64,000 nucleotides of DNA, from positions 62,001 through 126,000 of the forward strand of contig NC_085082.1 of the NCBI RefSeq assembly GCF_963662255.1, in the 5' to 3' direction. This DNA comes from Cinclus cinclus. Lineage: Eukaryota; Chordata; Aves; Passeriformes; Cinclidae. Made by a program: the position numbers and the translations under genes. Within the stretch, counting starts at the first letter, position 1. The number at the start of each line of letters is the position of its first letter. Shown one piece after another: positions 22,572 to 35,972 of this stretch. Under the pieces are notes generated by a model. The model ran no database searches, was not told where the DNA came from, and saw nothing but the letters and a program-made list of their open reading frames with translations.

Positions 22572-23067
22572 GTGTTGGTCTCAGCCTGGGTCCTATAGCG
22601 GTGCCAGTCTCGGTCTCAAATGTCGCTCTTGGTTTTGGAGCGGACCCAATCCCAGTGCTGGTAGCAGTACCGGTGCTGGTCCCAGAGTTCTCCCAGGGCC
22701 AATCTCAGTCTCGGTTCTGGCGCCGGTGCCAGTCTTGGTGCTGGTTCCGGCGCCGCTCCCAGTGTCAGCCCTGGAGTCCTGCCAGTGCCGGTGCCAGTGT
22801 CGGTCCCAGGACAGTGCTGGAGCACTCCCGGTGCAGGTTCTAGTGTCGGTGTTGGTCTCAGTCTTGGTCCCAGGGCCAGCTCTGGGGCCGGTTTCGCTCT
22901 CGGTCTCCTTCTCAGTCCCAGGCCTAGTTCCGCTTCTGGAGCGTTGATGGTCTCAGTTCTGGTGTCGGTTCTGTTCCCACTCTTGGTCTCGGGCTCCATT
23001 CTGATTTCGGTCTCATTCTTGGTGCTGCTGCCGGTTCTGGTGCCGCTCGCGGTCTACGGTCCCTCAG
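22572..23067 (+). repeat. Degenerate hexamer array of L4
   Basis: Copy of 1770-2265, followed by the spacer 23068-23292. Confidence 0.8.
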
Positions 23068-23292
23068 ATTTTCGTCCCATTTTGGTGATTCTAGGATCAA
23101 TCGGGCAGATTTAGGCTGGACTGCTGCTCACTTTTGGAGAACATGAGCCCCATTTGGGTGATTTTACACCGCTTTGTATGGATTTCAGGGGCCTTTGGCT
23201 GATTTTCTGCCAACCCTGGTGGATCTAGGCTGCATTTGAGCCCCTTTTCTGAAGATCTTAGGGCAAACCAGGCCCTTTTAGAAGCACAGGGC

Positions 23293-23582
23293 CCCTTGGC
23301 CCCGCCCCTTTCCCCTCACAGTTCCCGCCCTTTCCTTGACCCCGCCCCTTTGCCCTCACAGTTCCCGCCCTTTCCTTGACCCCGCCCCTTTGCCCTCACA
23401 GTTCCCGCCCTTTCCTTGGCCCCGCCCCTTTCCCCTCACAGTTCCCGCCCTTTCCTTGACCCCGCCCCTTTCCCCTCACAGTTCCCGCCCTTGCCTTGAC
23501 CCCGCCCCTTTGCCCTCACAGTTCCCGCCCTTTCCTTGACCCCGCCCCTTTCCCCTCACGGTTCCCGCCCTTTCCTTGACCC
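23293..23582 (+). promoter_or_regulatory. P2 of L4: seven 40-bp GC-box units
   Basis: Same seven units as L1. Confidence 0.75.
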
Positions 23583-23591
23583 ATCCCCTCC

Positions 23592-24262
23592 CAGTTCGGT
23601 TTCGGAACTGGGAATGAGGAGGGGGAGGAGGAGGAGGAGGGAGGAAGAGGCGGAGCGGCAGCAGGAAGCAGGAGCAGAGAAGGAGCGAATCAAGCGCGCG
23701 GCTCCGGAGCTCCCTGAACTCGCAGCCCCCCCGGAACCTTCGCCCCCCATCCCGCAGGTGCCCGGGGAGGGGGAGCTCGTCCCAAATATCCCGGGGGGGG
23801 GTCCCTGGGTTTGGGGTTCCCTGGGGGGGATGTTTGGATCTCTCTGGGCTCCGGAGCCGCAGGTGCCCCTCGGGGGGACATCGATCGGGGGGTCCCCGGG
23901 AGGTGTTTTTGGGGGTCCCGGTGGCTGGCGGCAGGGCCCCGGCGGGGGGCGGGGGGATGCGGGTCCCCCCGCGGTGGGGATTGGGCTTCCCGGGCCGGGC
24001 CCTGCGAGCTCTGCCGGGGCCACGTGGGGACCGCGCGGGACCGGCGGGATCGGCGGGGGACAGCGGTTTTGGGGAGCCCCGGGAGAGCCGCGGCTTCCTG
24101 GAGCGGGAGCCCGGAGAGAGGAGAGCCCCAGAAGGGCAGAGCGGGGACCCCGAGAGGGGGGGACCCCTGGGATTCCCGGGATCCCGGCGGGGGGTGCTGG
24201 GGCTGGAGGGGCGGGATGGCCGGGAAAGGGGATCGGGGGTCCTTGGGACGGAAGCGGCTGCT
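23592..24262 (+). other. CpG island with probable exon 1 of L4
   Basis: Copy of 2790-3460. Confidence 0.5.
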
Positions 24263-24266
24263 CCCA

Positions 24267-24757
24267 GTATGAGCCCGCTTGCTCCCCGCGTGTGGTTCCA
24301 GTTTCCTCGGCACTCCCACTAGGAGCCCAGTCACTCCCAAGTCATGGCCTGATTTCATGCAATTTGCCCCCAGCACGGTCCCCGTTGCTCCCAGTTCCTC
24401 CCACTTTGCTCCAGTGCGTTTCCAGCTCCCCCAGCTGCCCATAGCATAGTTCCAGTCACTCCCAGTACGATCCCAGTGCGACTCCAGTATGATGCCAGTC
24501 TCTGCCTCCAGGGCCCCAGTCGCTCACACTTGCCCCCGGTTGCCCCAGCATGCTCCCAGTTTTCCCCCAGCACATTCCCAGTTGCTCCTAGCTAGGTCCC
24601 AGTCAGCACCCCTGTGGTCTCAGATACTCCCAGTATATCCCAGTAGCCCTGAACAATCTCCTAGTCATTCCCAGGCACTGCCAGTTACCTCAGCGTGGCT
24701 CACTTGCCCCCAGTTGCATCCCAGTTGCCCCTAGAATAGTCCCAGTGCCTCTCTGCA
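24267..24757 (+). repeat. Degenerate 10-bp array of L4
   Basis: Copy of 3465-3955. The intron 24758-25367 follows. Confidence 0.8.
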
Positions 24758-25669
24758 TGGTTTATTTATTTTTTGGGGGGAGTGGGTTCGTTTGGAGAAT
24801 GCAGAACTCCAAAGCTGAGCCGCAAATGCTCCTTGGGGGACATTGGGGGGTCCTGGTGGCGGCTGCCGGCAGAGGCAGCCTGGAGGAGCAGAGCCCTGTG
24901 TGCCCCAGGATCCCAAAGTGGGGAGCCCAGAGAGGGGGGAGGGCCGAGATTCGTGGGACCCTCAAGAGCCTGGAGAGGGGCAGGGGGGAGTCCATGAATC
25001 CCCTGCGCCCCAGACAGAGAATAAGGGGGAGAAGGGACCGTGGGACCCAAAAACCCCCAGCATCCCTAAATAGGGAGATGGAAGAGGGGAGAGCTTTGTG
25101 GATTCCTGGGACTCCCAGCAGCCTGGGGAGTGCAGGGACCGAGGAGATGGGGGACCCCCAATACAAGCGTGAGCCCCAGAGCTGGGACAGGGGGGAACCC
25201 CTGAACACCAGAGGAGAGGGACCATTCCCAGGAGCTGGTGGAAGGCATTTCCAGGGCTGAATGTTGGCTGTTTGGGAGGTTTTTATGGGCGCCAGTGCCC
25301 GGGGACTTCTAGAGATGGACTTGGGCAGGCAGAACCCGCAACACAACATGCTCATCCCTTGTTTTAGCCCAAAGCAGGATTTCCCATTCCCAAACCTTGG
25401 CCCGTTGGAGGAGGAGGAGGCTGTGAGGAAGAGGAAGCTGCCCCAGGATAACCAGGCAGGTGAGGAGGAATTCACTGCCCCTTTTAACCCTCTGTCCTGC
25501 TCCATCTCCCAGCCCAGCAGGGCCCCCAGCTGCAGGACAACCCCGCTGCCGGCGCCGTCGTGCCGGGGTCGCGCTGGGGGGTTCTCCTTCCCCTTCCCTC
25601 TGGCACGGAGGCAAATCCCATCCTCTCCTTGTCCTTCCTCCCCCAGACAAGGAGCTGAGGACAGAGACC

Positions 25670-26485
<816 letters not shown>

Positions 26486-26952
26486 GAGAAGCCATGTGAG
26501 TGCCCTGAGCGCAGGAAGAGCTTTGTGCGCTGCTCCAAGTCCATCCCCCACTGGATGACCCACAATCTTCAGAGCCCTGGTGACCCACATTCCCTGGGAT
26601 GCAGTTTGGGAAGGCACCTGGCTGGTTATCCTTTTGTTTTGGCCTTATTTTTTGTCTGTCCTCCATCTCTTTGTGCTCCAAAGCCAAGAGGGATGGGCCT
26701 GTCCCCTCTAAACCACTCAAATTCCCATGAACACACCTCAACTTCAACCCAGAAGGGCTCCATCCCACCTCCAAGTGGATTGTTCCCGCCTCAAAACAAC
26801 TCAGTCCCACACGAACCTTGCTGGATTCCACAGTCACCAGGGGGAGAAGGGGTTGGAAGGAGATTGGGAGGAGTGGGATCCAAATTTCGAGCAGTGGGAT
26901 CGGGATTGTGTGGGACTGGCTGGGCAGCTTGTATTTGATAGCAAATAAAATT
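26486..26952 (+). other. 3' UTR of L4 with fossil finger and AATAAA (26944)
   Basis: Copy of 5684-6150. The unique spacer to 27321 holds nothing recognisable. Confidence 0.65.
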
Positions 26953-27321
26953 TTCGCGGTTCCTGATTTCTGTCCCGTTCACTCTCCGTCAGTTCCAGTT
27001 CTGTTTTCAGTGGCGCCTTCTCAGCTGATTGTGTTTGTGTCCTCCTTTCTCTCCTGCCTGTCTCTGCCTGCTCTGTTTCTCTCCCAGTGGCTCCCTTGAG
27101 CCAGGGCAGCTCCCAGCAAAGACCCTGCCCTGATTTCCTTCCCAATGCTGGAGCTCCAAGAGCCATGGCTGAAGGTATGAAGGCTGGCAGTGAAATGTCC
27201 CTGTAAGATCCTGCTCCACTTGGCTTTTGGCCCCTTCTTAAGAGCTTTGCCTTCAGGGGCAGGAACATCTTTTCCTGGCTGGCAACTGGAATTCCAGACC
27301 CTGGGAGTGTGGGCCGTGGAG

Positions 27322-27482
27322 GACCATCCAAACTGGGATCACGTAGGTTTGGATCACATGGACTGGGATTGCACAGACTGGGACCAGATGGATCAGGGCC
27401 ATCCCGACTGGGATTGCACAAACTGGGATGGCATGGACTGGGACCGTATGGACCAGGATGGCTGCATCGGGACGATGCGAAC
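27322..27482 (-). repeat. 15-bp minisatellite
   Basis: Copy of 6520-6680. Confidence 0.85.
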
Positions 27483-27717
27483 CGAGGCGGTTCTGCCCCA
27501 CCCAGGGGTCCCTCCCGTCCTGCCCTGTCCTGTGTAGGGCCCTGCCAAACTCCCTGTGTTAGCATAGGGTTAAAATGTTTCAAAAATCATGGGAATTACC
27601 AAGGATTCAGGGGATGGGAAGAAAGGTTGGTCTGGTAGGCCTGGGCAAGGGAACTCGGCCTTTGGAATGAATTAGGTCAGGTGAATCTGCACCTACGTAA
27701 TCATCATATGATACGAT

Positions 27718-29042
27718 TGTTAAATGTAATGATTGTTTGGTAGTTGAATGTAATTATTGCTTAATTGTAATAAAAATCTTGGGAAACGATATTTGGGGGA
27801 CCTGATGAAAACTGCAAGAATTGATACTTGGATAAGATCAACGTAGATATGATACCAATACAGGTTTAATAATTAATATACAGCTATATCATGAAAAGGG
27901 TATAAAAACACGTCCATCTCGAATCCACGTTGGAGTCAGATTTGGGTTTATACCCCGGCTCCCCAAGCTCTTCAATGAAACCACCTGCATATAATCATCC
28001 TGTGATTATGCGTTTCCACGCTAACATTTTGGCGACCCAGATGGGACCTTGTGAGCGCTGCTGAGGACCCCGCGACCCGATCACGCCCCAGCCGGCACCG
28101 AGGGATTCTCGGGAAGCCCGTCGGCACCGGGACCCCCCGCCGCTCACAACGTCCCCTGGAGAAAGGTAAGGTGCTTTTACTCTGGCCTGGTTGCCTGCCA
28201 GTTAGGCGCAGCGAAAGGCGCGTGTGGTTGGGCTGAGGAATTCCTGGTATTGCCGCGGTGCCGTCCGTCAGTCAATCGCGAAAGCGTTGCAGGTTCGGCA
28301 TCAGTGGTTTATTGTAGCTGTAACACGGAGAAGATTAAACGGATTTTGGGCGGCAGTGCCCCCACACCACACACTTCTCCTTTGGGCTGCTCATTAGCAC
28401 ATTGGAAGGAAGGTAATTTTGGGCAAGAGTTACATAAGGTTGATTGATTATTATAACACTTGGTGGCCGAAATATGTCTTGCAGCATGGGAAAATGTGTC
28501 CGGAAAACTTGTCTTTGCCATCTGATGTGATTTCACAGTTACTGATCTTTTGTAAACAGGAGGGCAGATTGGACAAAGTTCCCTACGTTGATTCATTTTT
28601 CTATTTGCAGGAAACACCAGAGTGGCTGGTTGAGTGTGGGTTAATGATTGTTAAAGTACCTGAAAACAATAATTGCATGGGTTGTGTCCAAGGGAAGCGT
28701 TGTATAGAACACCTGGCATTGGATGAAAAGTTTATATCGGATCGATGATATGGATGGTGAATTGCTGGTAGCCCCCATGGGATCAAGGGAATCTGACCCT
28801 ACCTCACCTGGCCCGATTTCACCTGACCCACTTACACACCCCCTGCCAAAGGATACCCTCCTCCCTCACCTACTGGTGCTCAGGGATACCCTCCTCTCCC
28901 ACCAACGCCTCTTTCGCCTGCTCCTGTCTTCCTGTACCCTCCTCTGCCGTCTTCACCTGCCCCTCCTTCCCCAGAAAATGACTAAGATGGAACCGTGATA
29001 CAGAGATGTGGGGAGGGTGCCACAGGAGCAGATAGTATGGGG
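27718..29042 (+). mobile_element. Truncated gammaretrovirus-like ERV, antisense to L5
   Basis: LTR 27718-28026, primer-binding site 28030-28047, broken gag pieces 28339-28998. Same truncation and same junction to the ZNF 3' UTR as 6916-8240. Confidence 0.85.
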
Positions 29043-29146
29043 AGGCCAAAACAAAAGTATAACCAGCCAAGTGTCTTCCCAGCATGGATTCCAGGGAATG
29101 TGGGTCACCAAGGCTCTGCCCAACGTGGGTCCTCACAGGGCTTCCC

Positions 29147-29878
29147 TTACTGGTGCCTCCGTTGGTGTATGGTCAACGCTGATCTGCAGGAGAAGCTTTT
29201 CCCACATTCAGTACACACATAGGGCCTCTCCCCGGTGTGGATGCGCCGGTGGATGATGAGGTTGGAGTTTTTCCTGAAGACCTTCCCGCAATCAGGACAC
29301 TCGTAGGGTCTCTCATCCGTGTGTGTCTGGTAGTGCTGCATGAGCTGGGAGCTGCAGTAAAACCTCTTCCCACACTCTGAGCACTCGTAGGGCCTCTCCC
29401 CAGTGTGGATCCTTTGGTGACGGATTAGGTTGGAACGGTGCCTGAAGTCCTTCCCACACTCCTCACACTTGTAGGGCCGGTCCCCAGTGTGGATGCTTTG
29501 GTGACGGATCAGGTTGCAACGGCGTCTGAAGCCCTTCCCACAATCCCCACACTTGTAGGGCCGTTCCCCGGTGTGGATCCTCTGGTGACAGATAAGGCTG
29601 CTCCTCCATCTGAAGCTCATCCCGCACTCCAAGCACTTGTGGAGCTTCTCCCCATCATGAAGCTGCTCATGAACCACCAGGTCCGAGCTCCGGCTCCATC
29701 TCCGACCCCCTGCCCGGCCCAGGCTGGGTCTTTCCTCCTCAGATCCCCGTGATCTGCGTTTGCAGCCCCTCCTCATGCGGGATCTCCGCGGCTCTTCCTC
29801 CCCGCTGGATTCCTGCGACGTGGAGCCGCTCCAAACGACCTCTTCCTCGAGGTTCTGCCGCGGGGATTTGTCCTCCAT
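29147..29878 (-). CDS. L5: C2H2 zinc-finger protein, 6 fingers
   Basis: Predicted nuclear DNA-binding protein of 243 residues, identical by translation to L2. Start ATG 29878, exon 3 to 29901, exon 2 at 30089-30180 with TTG at the upstream start position. Six fingers with R/C/N/R and H/S/N/R helices in fingers 2-3 and a TDERPY linker after finger 4. Copy identity with L2 ends just upstream: at 30254 this copy reads GGGGCCC where L2 has GGCGCCC (9455). Confidence 0.88.
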   Translation of the reverse strand: MEDKSPRQNLEEEVVWSGSTSQESSGEEEPRRSRMRRGCKRRSRGSEEERPSLGRAGGRRWSRSSDLVVHEQLHDGEKLHKCLECGMSFRWRSSLICHQRIHTGERPYKCGDCGKGFRRRCNLIRHQSIHTGDRPYKCEECGKDFRHRSNLIRHQRIHTGERPYECSECGKRFYCSSQLMQHYQTHTDERPYECPDCGKVFRKNSNLIIHRRIHTGERPYVCTECGKSFSCRSALTIHQRRHQ

Positions 29879-30180
29879 GGTCTCTGTCCTCAGCTCCTTG
29901 TCTGGGGCAGGAAGGACAAGGAGAGGATGGGATTTGCCTCCGTGCCAGAGGGAAGGGGAAGGAGAACCCCCCAGCGCGACCCCGGCACGACGGCGCCGGC
30001 AGCGGGGTTGTCCTGCAGCTGGGGGCCCTGCTGGGCTGGGAGATGGAGCAGGACAGAGGGTTAAAAGGGGCAGTGAATTCCTCCTCACCTGCCTGGTTAT
30101 CCTGGGGCAGCTTCCTCTTCCTCAGAGCCTCCTCCTCCTCCAACGGGCCAAGGTTTGGGAATGGGAAATCCTGCTTTGGG

Positions 30181-30790
30181 CTAAAACAAGGGATGAGCAT
30201 GTTGTGTTGCGGGTTCTGCCTGCCCAAGTCCATCTCTAGAAGTCCCCGGGCACTGGGGCCCATAAAAACCTCCCAAACAGCCAACATTCAGCCCTGGAAA
30301 TGCCTCCCACCAGCTCCTGGGAATGGTCCCTCTCCTCTGGTGTTCAGGGGTTCCCCCCTGTCCCAGCTCTGGGGCTCACGCTTGTATTGGGGGTCCCCCA
30401 TCTCCTCGGTCCCTGCACTCCCCAGGCTGCTGGGAGTCCCAGGAATCCACAAAGCTCTCCCCTCTTCCATCTCCCTATTTAGGGATGCTGGGGGTTTTTG
30501 GGTCCCACGGTCCCTTCTCCCCCTTATTCTCTGTCTGGGGCGCAGGGGATTCATGGACTCCCCCCTGCCCCTCTCCAGGCTCTTGAGGGTCCCACGAATC
30601 TCGGCGCTCCCCCCTCTCTGGGCTCCCCACTTTGGGATCCTGGGGCACACAGGGCTCTGCTCCTCCAGGCTGCCTCTGCCGGCAGCTGCCACCAGGACCC
30701 CCCAATGTCCCCCAAGGGGCATTTTCCGCTCAGCTTTGGAGTTCTGCATTCTCCAAACGAACCCACTCCCCCCAAAAAATAAATAAACCA
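30181..30790 (-). other. Intron before exon 2 of L5
   Basis: Counterpart of 9379-9988, 4 bp shorter at the AATAAATAAA stretch. Confidence 0.5.
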
Positions 30791-31280
30791 TGCTGAGGGG
30801 CACTGGGACTATTCTAGGGGCAACTGGGATGCAACTGGGGGCAAGTGAGCCACGCTGAGGTAACTGGCAGTGCCTGGGAATGACTAGGAGATTGTTCAGG
30901 GCTACTGGGATATACTGGGAGTATCTGAGACCACAGGGGTGCTGACTGGGACCTAGCTAGGAGCAACTGGGAATGTGCTGGGGGAAAACTGGGAGCATGC
31001 TGGGGCAACCGGGGGCAAGTGTGAGCGACTGGGGCCCTGGAGGCAGAGACTGGCATCATACTGGAGTCGCACTGGGATCGTACTGGGAGTGACTGGAACT
31101 ATGGTATGGGCAGCTGGGGGAGCTGGAAACGCACTGGAGCAAAGTGGGAGGAACTGGGAGCAACGGGGACCGTGCTGGGGGCAAATTGCATGAAATCAGG
31201 CCATGACTTGGGAGTGACTGGGCTCCTAGTGGGAGTGCCGAGGAAACTGGAACCACACGCGGGGAGCAAGCGGGCTCATA
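30791..31280 (-). repeat. Degenerate 10-bp array of L5
   Basis: Counterpart of 9990-10480. Confidence 0.8.
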
Positions 31281-31284
31281 CTGG

Positions 31285-31960
31285 GAGCAGCCGCTTCCGT
31301 CCCAAGGACCCCCGATCCCCTTTCCCGGCCATCCCGCCCCTCCAGCCCCAGCACCCCCCGCCGGGATCCCGGGAATCCCAGGGGTCCCCCCCTCTCGGGG
31401 TCCCCGCTCTGCCCTTCTGGGGCTCTCCTCTCTCCGGGCTCCCGCTCCAGGAAGCCGCGGCTCTCCCGGGGCTCCCCAAAACCGCTGTCCCCCGCCGATC
31501 CCGCCGGTCCCGCGCGGTCCCCACGTGGCCCCGGCAGAGCTCGCAGGGCCCGGCCCGGGAAGCCCAATCCCCACCGCGGGGGGACCCGCATCCCCCCGCC
31601 CCCCGCCGGGGCCCTGCCGCCAGCCACCGGGACCCCCAAAAACACCTCCCGGGGACCCCCCGATCGATGTCCCCCCGAGGGGCACCTGCGGCTCCGGAGC
31701 CCAGAGAGATCCAAACATCCCCCCCAGGGAACCCCAAACCCAGGGACCCCCCCCCCCCCGGGATATTTGGGACGAGCTCCCCCTCCCCGGGCACCTGCGG
31801 GATGGGGGGCGATGGTCCCGGGGAGGCTGCGAGTTCAGGGAGCTCCGGAGCCGCGCGCTTGATTCGCTCCTTCTCTGCTCCTGCTTCCTGCTGCCGCTCC
31901 GCCTCTTCCTCCCTCCTCCTCCTCCTCCCCCTCCTCATTCCCAGTTCCGAAACCGAACTG
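31285..31960 (-). other. CpG island with probable exon 1 of L5
   Basis: Counterpart of 10485-11155 with a longer C run near 31750. Confidence 0.5.
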
Positions 31961-31967
31961 GGAGGGG

Positions 31968-32180
31968 ATGGGTCAAGGAAAGGGCGGGAACTGTGAGGGC
32001 AAAGGGGCGGGGTCAAGGCAAGGGCGGGAACTCTGAGGGCAAAGGGGCGGGGTCAAGGAAAGGGCGGGAACTGTGAGGGGAAAGGGGCGGGGTCAAGGAA
32101 AGGGCGGGAACTGTGAGGGGAAAGGGGCGGGGTCAAGGAAAGGGCGGGAACTGTGAGGGGAAAGGGGCGGGGCCAAGGGG
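31968..32180 (-). promoter_or_regulatory. P2 of L5: five 40-bp GC-box units
   Basis: Two units fewer than its paralogue L2, which accounts for about 80 bp of the length difference between units 1 and 2. Confidence 0.75.
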
Positions 32181-32410
32181 CCCTGTGCTTCTAAAAGGGC
32201 CTGGTTTGCCCTAAGATCTTCAGAAAAGGGCCTCAAATGCAGCCTAGATCCACCAGGGTTGGCAGAAAATCAGCCAAAGGCCCCTGAAATCCATACAAAG
32301 CGGTGTAAAATCACCCAAATGGGGCTCATGTTCTCCAAAAGTGAGCAGCAGTCCAGCCTAAATCCGCCCAGTTGATCCTAGAATCACCAAAATGGGACGA
32401 AAATCTGAGG

Positions 32411-32900
32411 GACCGTAGACCGCGAGCGGCACCAGAACCGGCAGCAGCACCAAGAATGAGACCGAAATCATAATGGAGCCCGAGACCAAGAGTGGGAACA
32501 GAACCGACACCAGAACTGAGACCATCAACGCTCCAGAAGCGGAACTAGGCCTGGGACTGAGAAGGAGACCGAGAGCGAAACCGGCCCCAGAGCTGGCCCT
32601 GGGACCAAGACTGAGACCAACACCGACACTAGAACCTGCACCGGGAGTGCTCCAGCACTGTCCTGGGACCGACACTGGCACCGGCACTGGCAGGACTCCA
32701 GGGCTGACACTGGGAGCGGCGCCGGAACCAGCACCAAGACTGGCACCGGCGCCAGAACCGAGACTGAGATTGGCCCTGGGAGAACTCTGGGACCAGCACC
32801 GGTACTGCTACCAGCACTGGGATTGGGTCCGCTCCAAAACCAAGAGCGACATTTGAGACCGAGACTGGCACCGCTATAGGACCCAGGCTGAGACCAACAC
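32411..32900 (-). repeat. Degenerate hexamer array of L5
   Basis: Counterpart of 11691-12178; the spacer 32181-32410 precedes it. Confidence 0.8.
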
Positions 32901-32985
32901 TGTGGAAGCTGACACAGAGAGAGCTGTGGATTTAATCAGCATTTGCAGTTTGATAACCAAGATGCCTTGGCAAGAACAACCAGAG
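32901..32985 (+). mobile_element. 85-bp LTR remnant
   Basis: Same fragment and same join as 12179-12263. Confidence 0.85.
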
Positions 32986-33800
32986 ACCCCAGACCCCACA
33001 AATGCCCTACAGAGACCCCAGTCCCCCCAAATCCCCCATAGAGATCCCAGACCCCCCAAATCCTCCGTAGAGACCCCAGACCCCCCAAATCCCCCATAGA
33101 GACCCCAGACTCCCCCCAAAATCCACTTTAGAGACCCCAGACCCCCCAAATCCCCCACAGAGACCCCATACCCCACAAAATCCCATGAACAGACCGCAGA
33201 CCCCCCCCAAATCCCCTATTAATCCTCCAGAGTTCCCCAAATCCCCTACAGAAACCCCAGACCCCCAAATCACCCATAGAGACCCCAGACCCCCCAAGAT
33301 CCACTTTAGAGTCCCCAGACCCTGAAAATCCTCCATAGAGACCCCAGACCCCCACCCCAAATCACATACAGACACCCCAGACCCCCAAAATCCCATAGAG
33401 ACCCCAGATCCCTAAATACCCCATAGAGACCCCAGACCCCCCAAAATCCCCTACAGAGCCCCCAGACCCCCCAAATCCCCCAGAGACACCCCCAGACCTC
33501 CCCAAACCCCTACAGAGACGCAAGACCCCCCAAATCCCCTAAAGATCCCCCATAGACCCCCGGAACCCCCAAATTCCCTATAGCCCCCCCACAAATCTCA
33601 AATACACATCTCCGGAAATCCCCTACAGACCCCCCCCCAAATCCCCTACAGACACCCCTAGAAATTCCCTAATCCCCTAACGAACCCCCCAAATTCCCTA
33701 TAGAGAGCCCTCTATAGACACACCCCAGAAAACGAAACCTCCCAAATCCCTACAAACCCCCCAAACCCCTACAAATCCCCTATAAATCCCCTAAAGATGC
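32986..33800 (-). repeat. G-rich minisatellite of L5
   Basis: Shorter than in L2 (about 815 against 927 bp) by loss of whole units. Confidence 0.9.
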
Positions 33801-33811
33801 CCAAGCCCCAC

Positions 33812-34085
33812 CGGAGGTCTCGGACATGCTGCAACCGGCCCGGGAGACCGGGACAAAAGATGGCGGCGCCCGCTGAGGAAACTTCCGGCGTCCTGAGCAT
33901 GCGCAGGGGAAAGCGCCAATAGATGGGCGGGACATGGATGGGAAAAAGGGAAAAAGCCAATGAAAAGTCCGGATGAAGGAAATGGGCGGGGCCCGGGAAA
34001 AGGCGGGAATTCTGAGGCGAAAGGGGCGGGGCCAAAGGGAACTGCGCTCCTAAAAGGGCCTGGTTTGGTTTAAAATCAGCAGAAA
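33812..34085 (-). promoter_or_regulatory. P1 of L5
   Basis: Standard P1, ATG at 33827, NRF1/ETS/YY1/CCAAT kept. Confidence 0.7.
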
Positions 34086-34154
34086 AGGGCATCAAGGGCA
34101 TCCAGAATCCACCAGGGTTGACATAAAATCACCCGAAAGATACGCAGGACGATA

Positions 34155-34310
34155 GAGACTGGGATGGTGCAAAATGGGATCACATGGACTGGGATTGCAC
34201 AGACTGGGACCAGATGGATCAGGGCCATCCCGACTGGGATTGCACAAACTGGGATGGCATGGACTGGGACCGTATGGACCGGGATGGCTGCATCGGGACG
34301 ATGCGAACCG
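34155..34310 (-). repeat. 15-bp minisatellite at block boundary
   Basis: Here it leads rightward into ERV flank (34311-34543), in contrast to 13726 in unit 1. Confidence 0.85.
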
Positions 34311-34543
34311 AGGCGGTTCTGCCCCACCCAGGGGTCCCTCCCGTCCTGCTCTGTCCTGTGTAGGGCCCTGCCAAACTCCCTGTGTTAGCATAGGGTTAAA
34401 ATGTTTCAAAAATCATGGGAATTACCAAGGATTCAGGGGATGGGAAGAAAGGTTGGTCTGGTAGGCCTGGGCAAGGGAACTCGGCCTTTGGAATGAATTA
34501 GGTCAGGTGAATCTGCACCTACGTAATCATCATATGATACGAT

Positions 34544-35868
34544 TGTTAAATGTAATGATTGTTTGGTAGTTGAATGTAATTATTGCTTAATTGTAATAAA
34601 AATCTCGGGAAACGATATTTGGGGGACCTGATGAAAATTGCAAGAATTGATACTTGGATAAGATCAACGTAGATATGATACCAATACAGGTTTAATAATT
34701 AATATACAGCTATATCATGAAAAGGGTATAAAAACACGTCCATCTCGAATCCACGTTGGAGTCAGATTTGGGTTTATACCCCGGCTCCCCAAGCTCTTCA
34801 ATGAAACCACCTGCATATAATCATCCTGTGATTATGCGTTTCCACGCTAACATTTTGGCGACCCAGATGGGACCTTGTGAGCGCTGCTGAGGACCCCGCG
34901 ACCCGATCACGCCCCAGCCGGCACCGAGGGATTCTCGGGAAGCCCGTCGGCACCGGGACCCCCCGCCGCTCACAACGTCCCCTGGAGAAAGGTAAGGTGC
35001 TTTTACTCTGGCCTGGTTGCCTGCCAGTTAGGCGCAGCGAAAGGCGCGTGTGGTTGGGCTGAGGAATTCCTGGTATTGCCGCGGTGCCGTCCGTCAGTCA
35101 ATCGCGAAAGCGTTGCAGGTTCAGCATCAGTGGTTTATTGTAGCTGTAACACGGAGAAGATTAAACGGATTTTGGGCGGCAGTGCCCCCACACCACACAC
35201 TTCTCCTTTGGGCTGCTCATTAGCACATTGGAAGGAAGGTAATTTTGGGCAAGAGTTACATAAGGTTGATTGATTATTATAACACTTGGTGGCCGAAATA
35301 TGTCTTGCAGCATGGGAAAATGTGTCCGGAAAACTTGTCTTTGCCATCTGATGTGATTTCACAGTTACTGATCTTTTGTAAACAGGAGGGCAGATTGGAC
35401 AAAGTTCCCTACGTTGATTCATTTTTCTATTTGCAGGAAACACCAGAGTGGCTGGTTGAGTGTGGGTTAATGATTGTTAAAGTACCTGAAAACAATAATT
35501 GCATGGGTTGTGTCCAAGGGAAGCGTTGTATAGAACACCTGGCATTGGATGAAAAGTTTATATCGGATCGATGATATGGATGGTGAATTGCTGGTAGCCC
35601 CCATGGGATCAAGGGAATCTGACCCTACCTCACCTGGCCCGATTTCACCTGACCCACTTACACACCCCCTGCCAAAGGATACCCTCCTCCCTCACCTACT
35701 GGTGCTCAGGGATACCCTCCTCTCCCACCAACGCCTCTTTCGCCTGCTCCTGTCTTCCTGTACCCTCCTCTGCCGTCTTCACCTGCCCCTCCTTCCCCAG
35801 AAAATGACTAAGATGGAACCGTGATACAGAGATGTGGGGAGGGTGCCACAGGAGCAGATAGTATGGGG
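34544..35868 (+). mobile_element. Truncated gammaretrovirus-like ERV, antisense to L6
   Basis: LTR 34544-34852, primer-binding site 34856-34873, broken gag pieces 35165-35824. Same structure as the other copies. It carries the substitutions AATCTCGG and GAAAATTGC, shared with 19472-20795 and 55830-57156, so these three form a subgroup. Confidence 0.85.
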
Positions 35869-35972
35869 AGGCCAAAACAAAAGTATAACCAGCCGAGTGT
35901 CTTCCCAGCATGGATTCCAGGGAATGTGGGTCACCAAGGCTCTGCCCAACGTGGGTCCTCACAGGGCTTCCC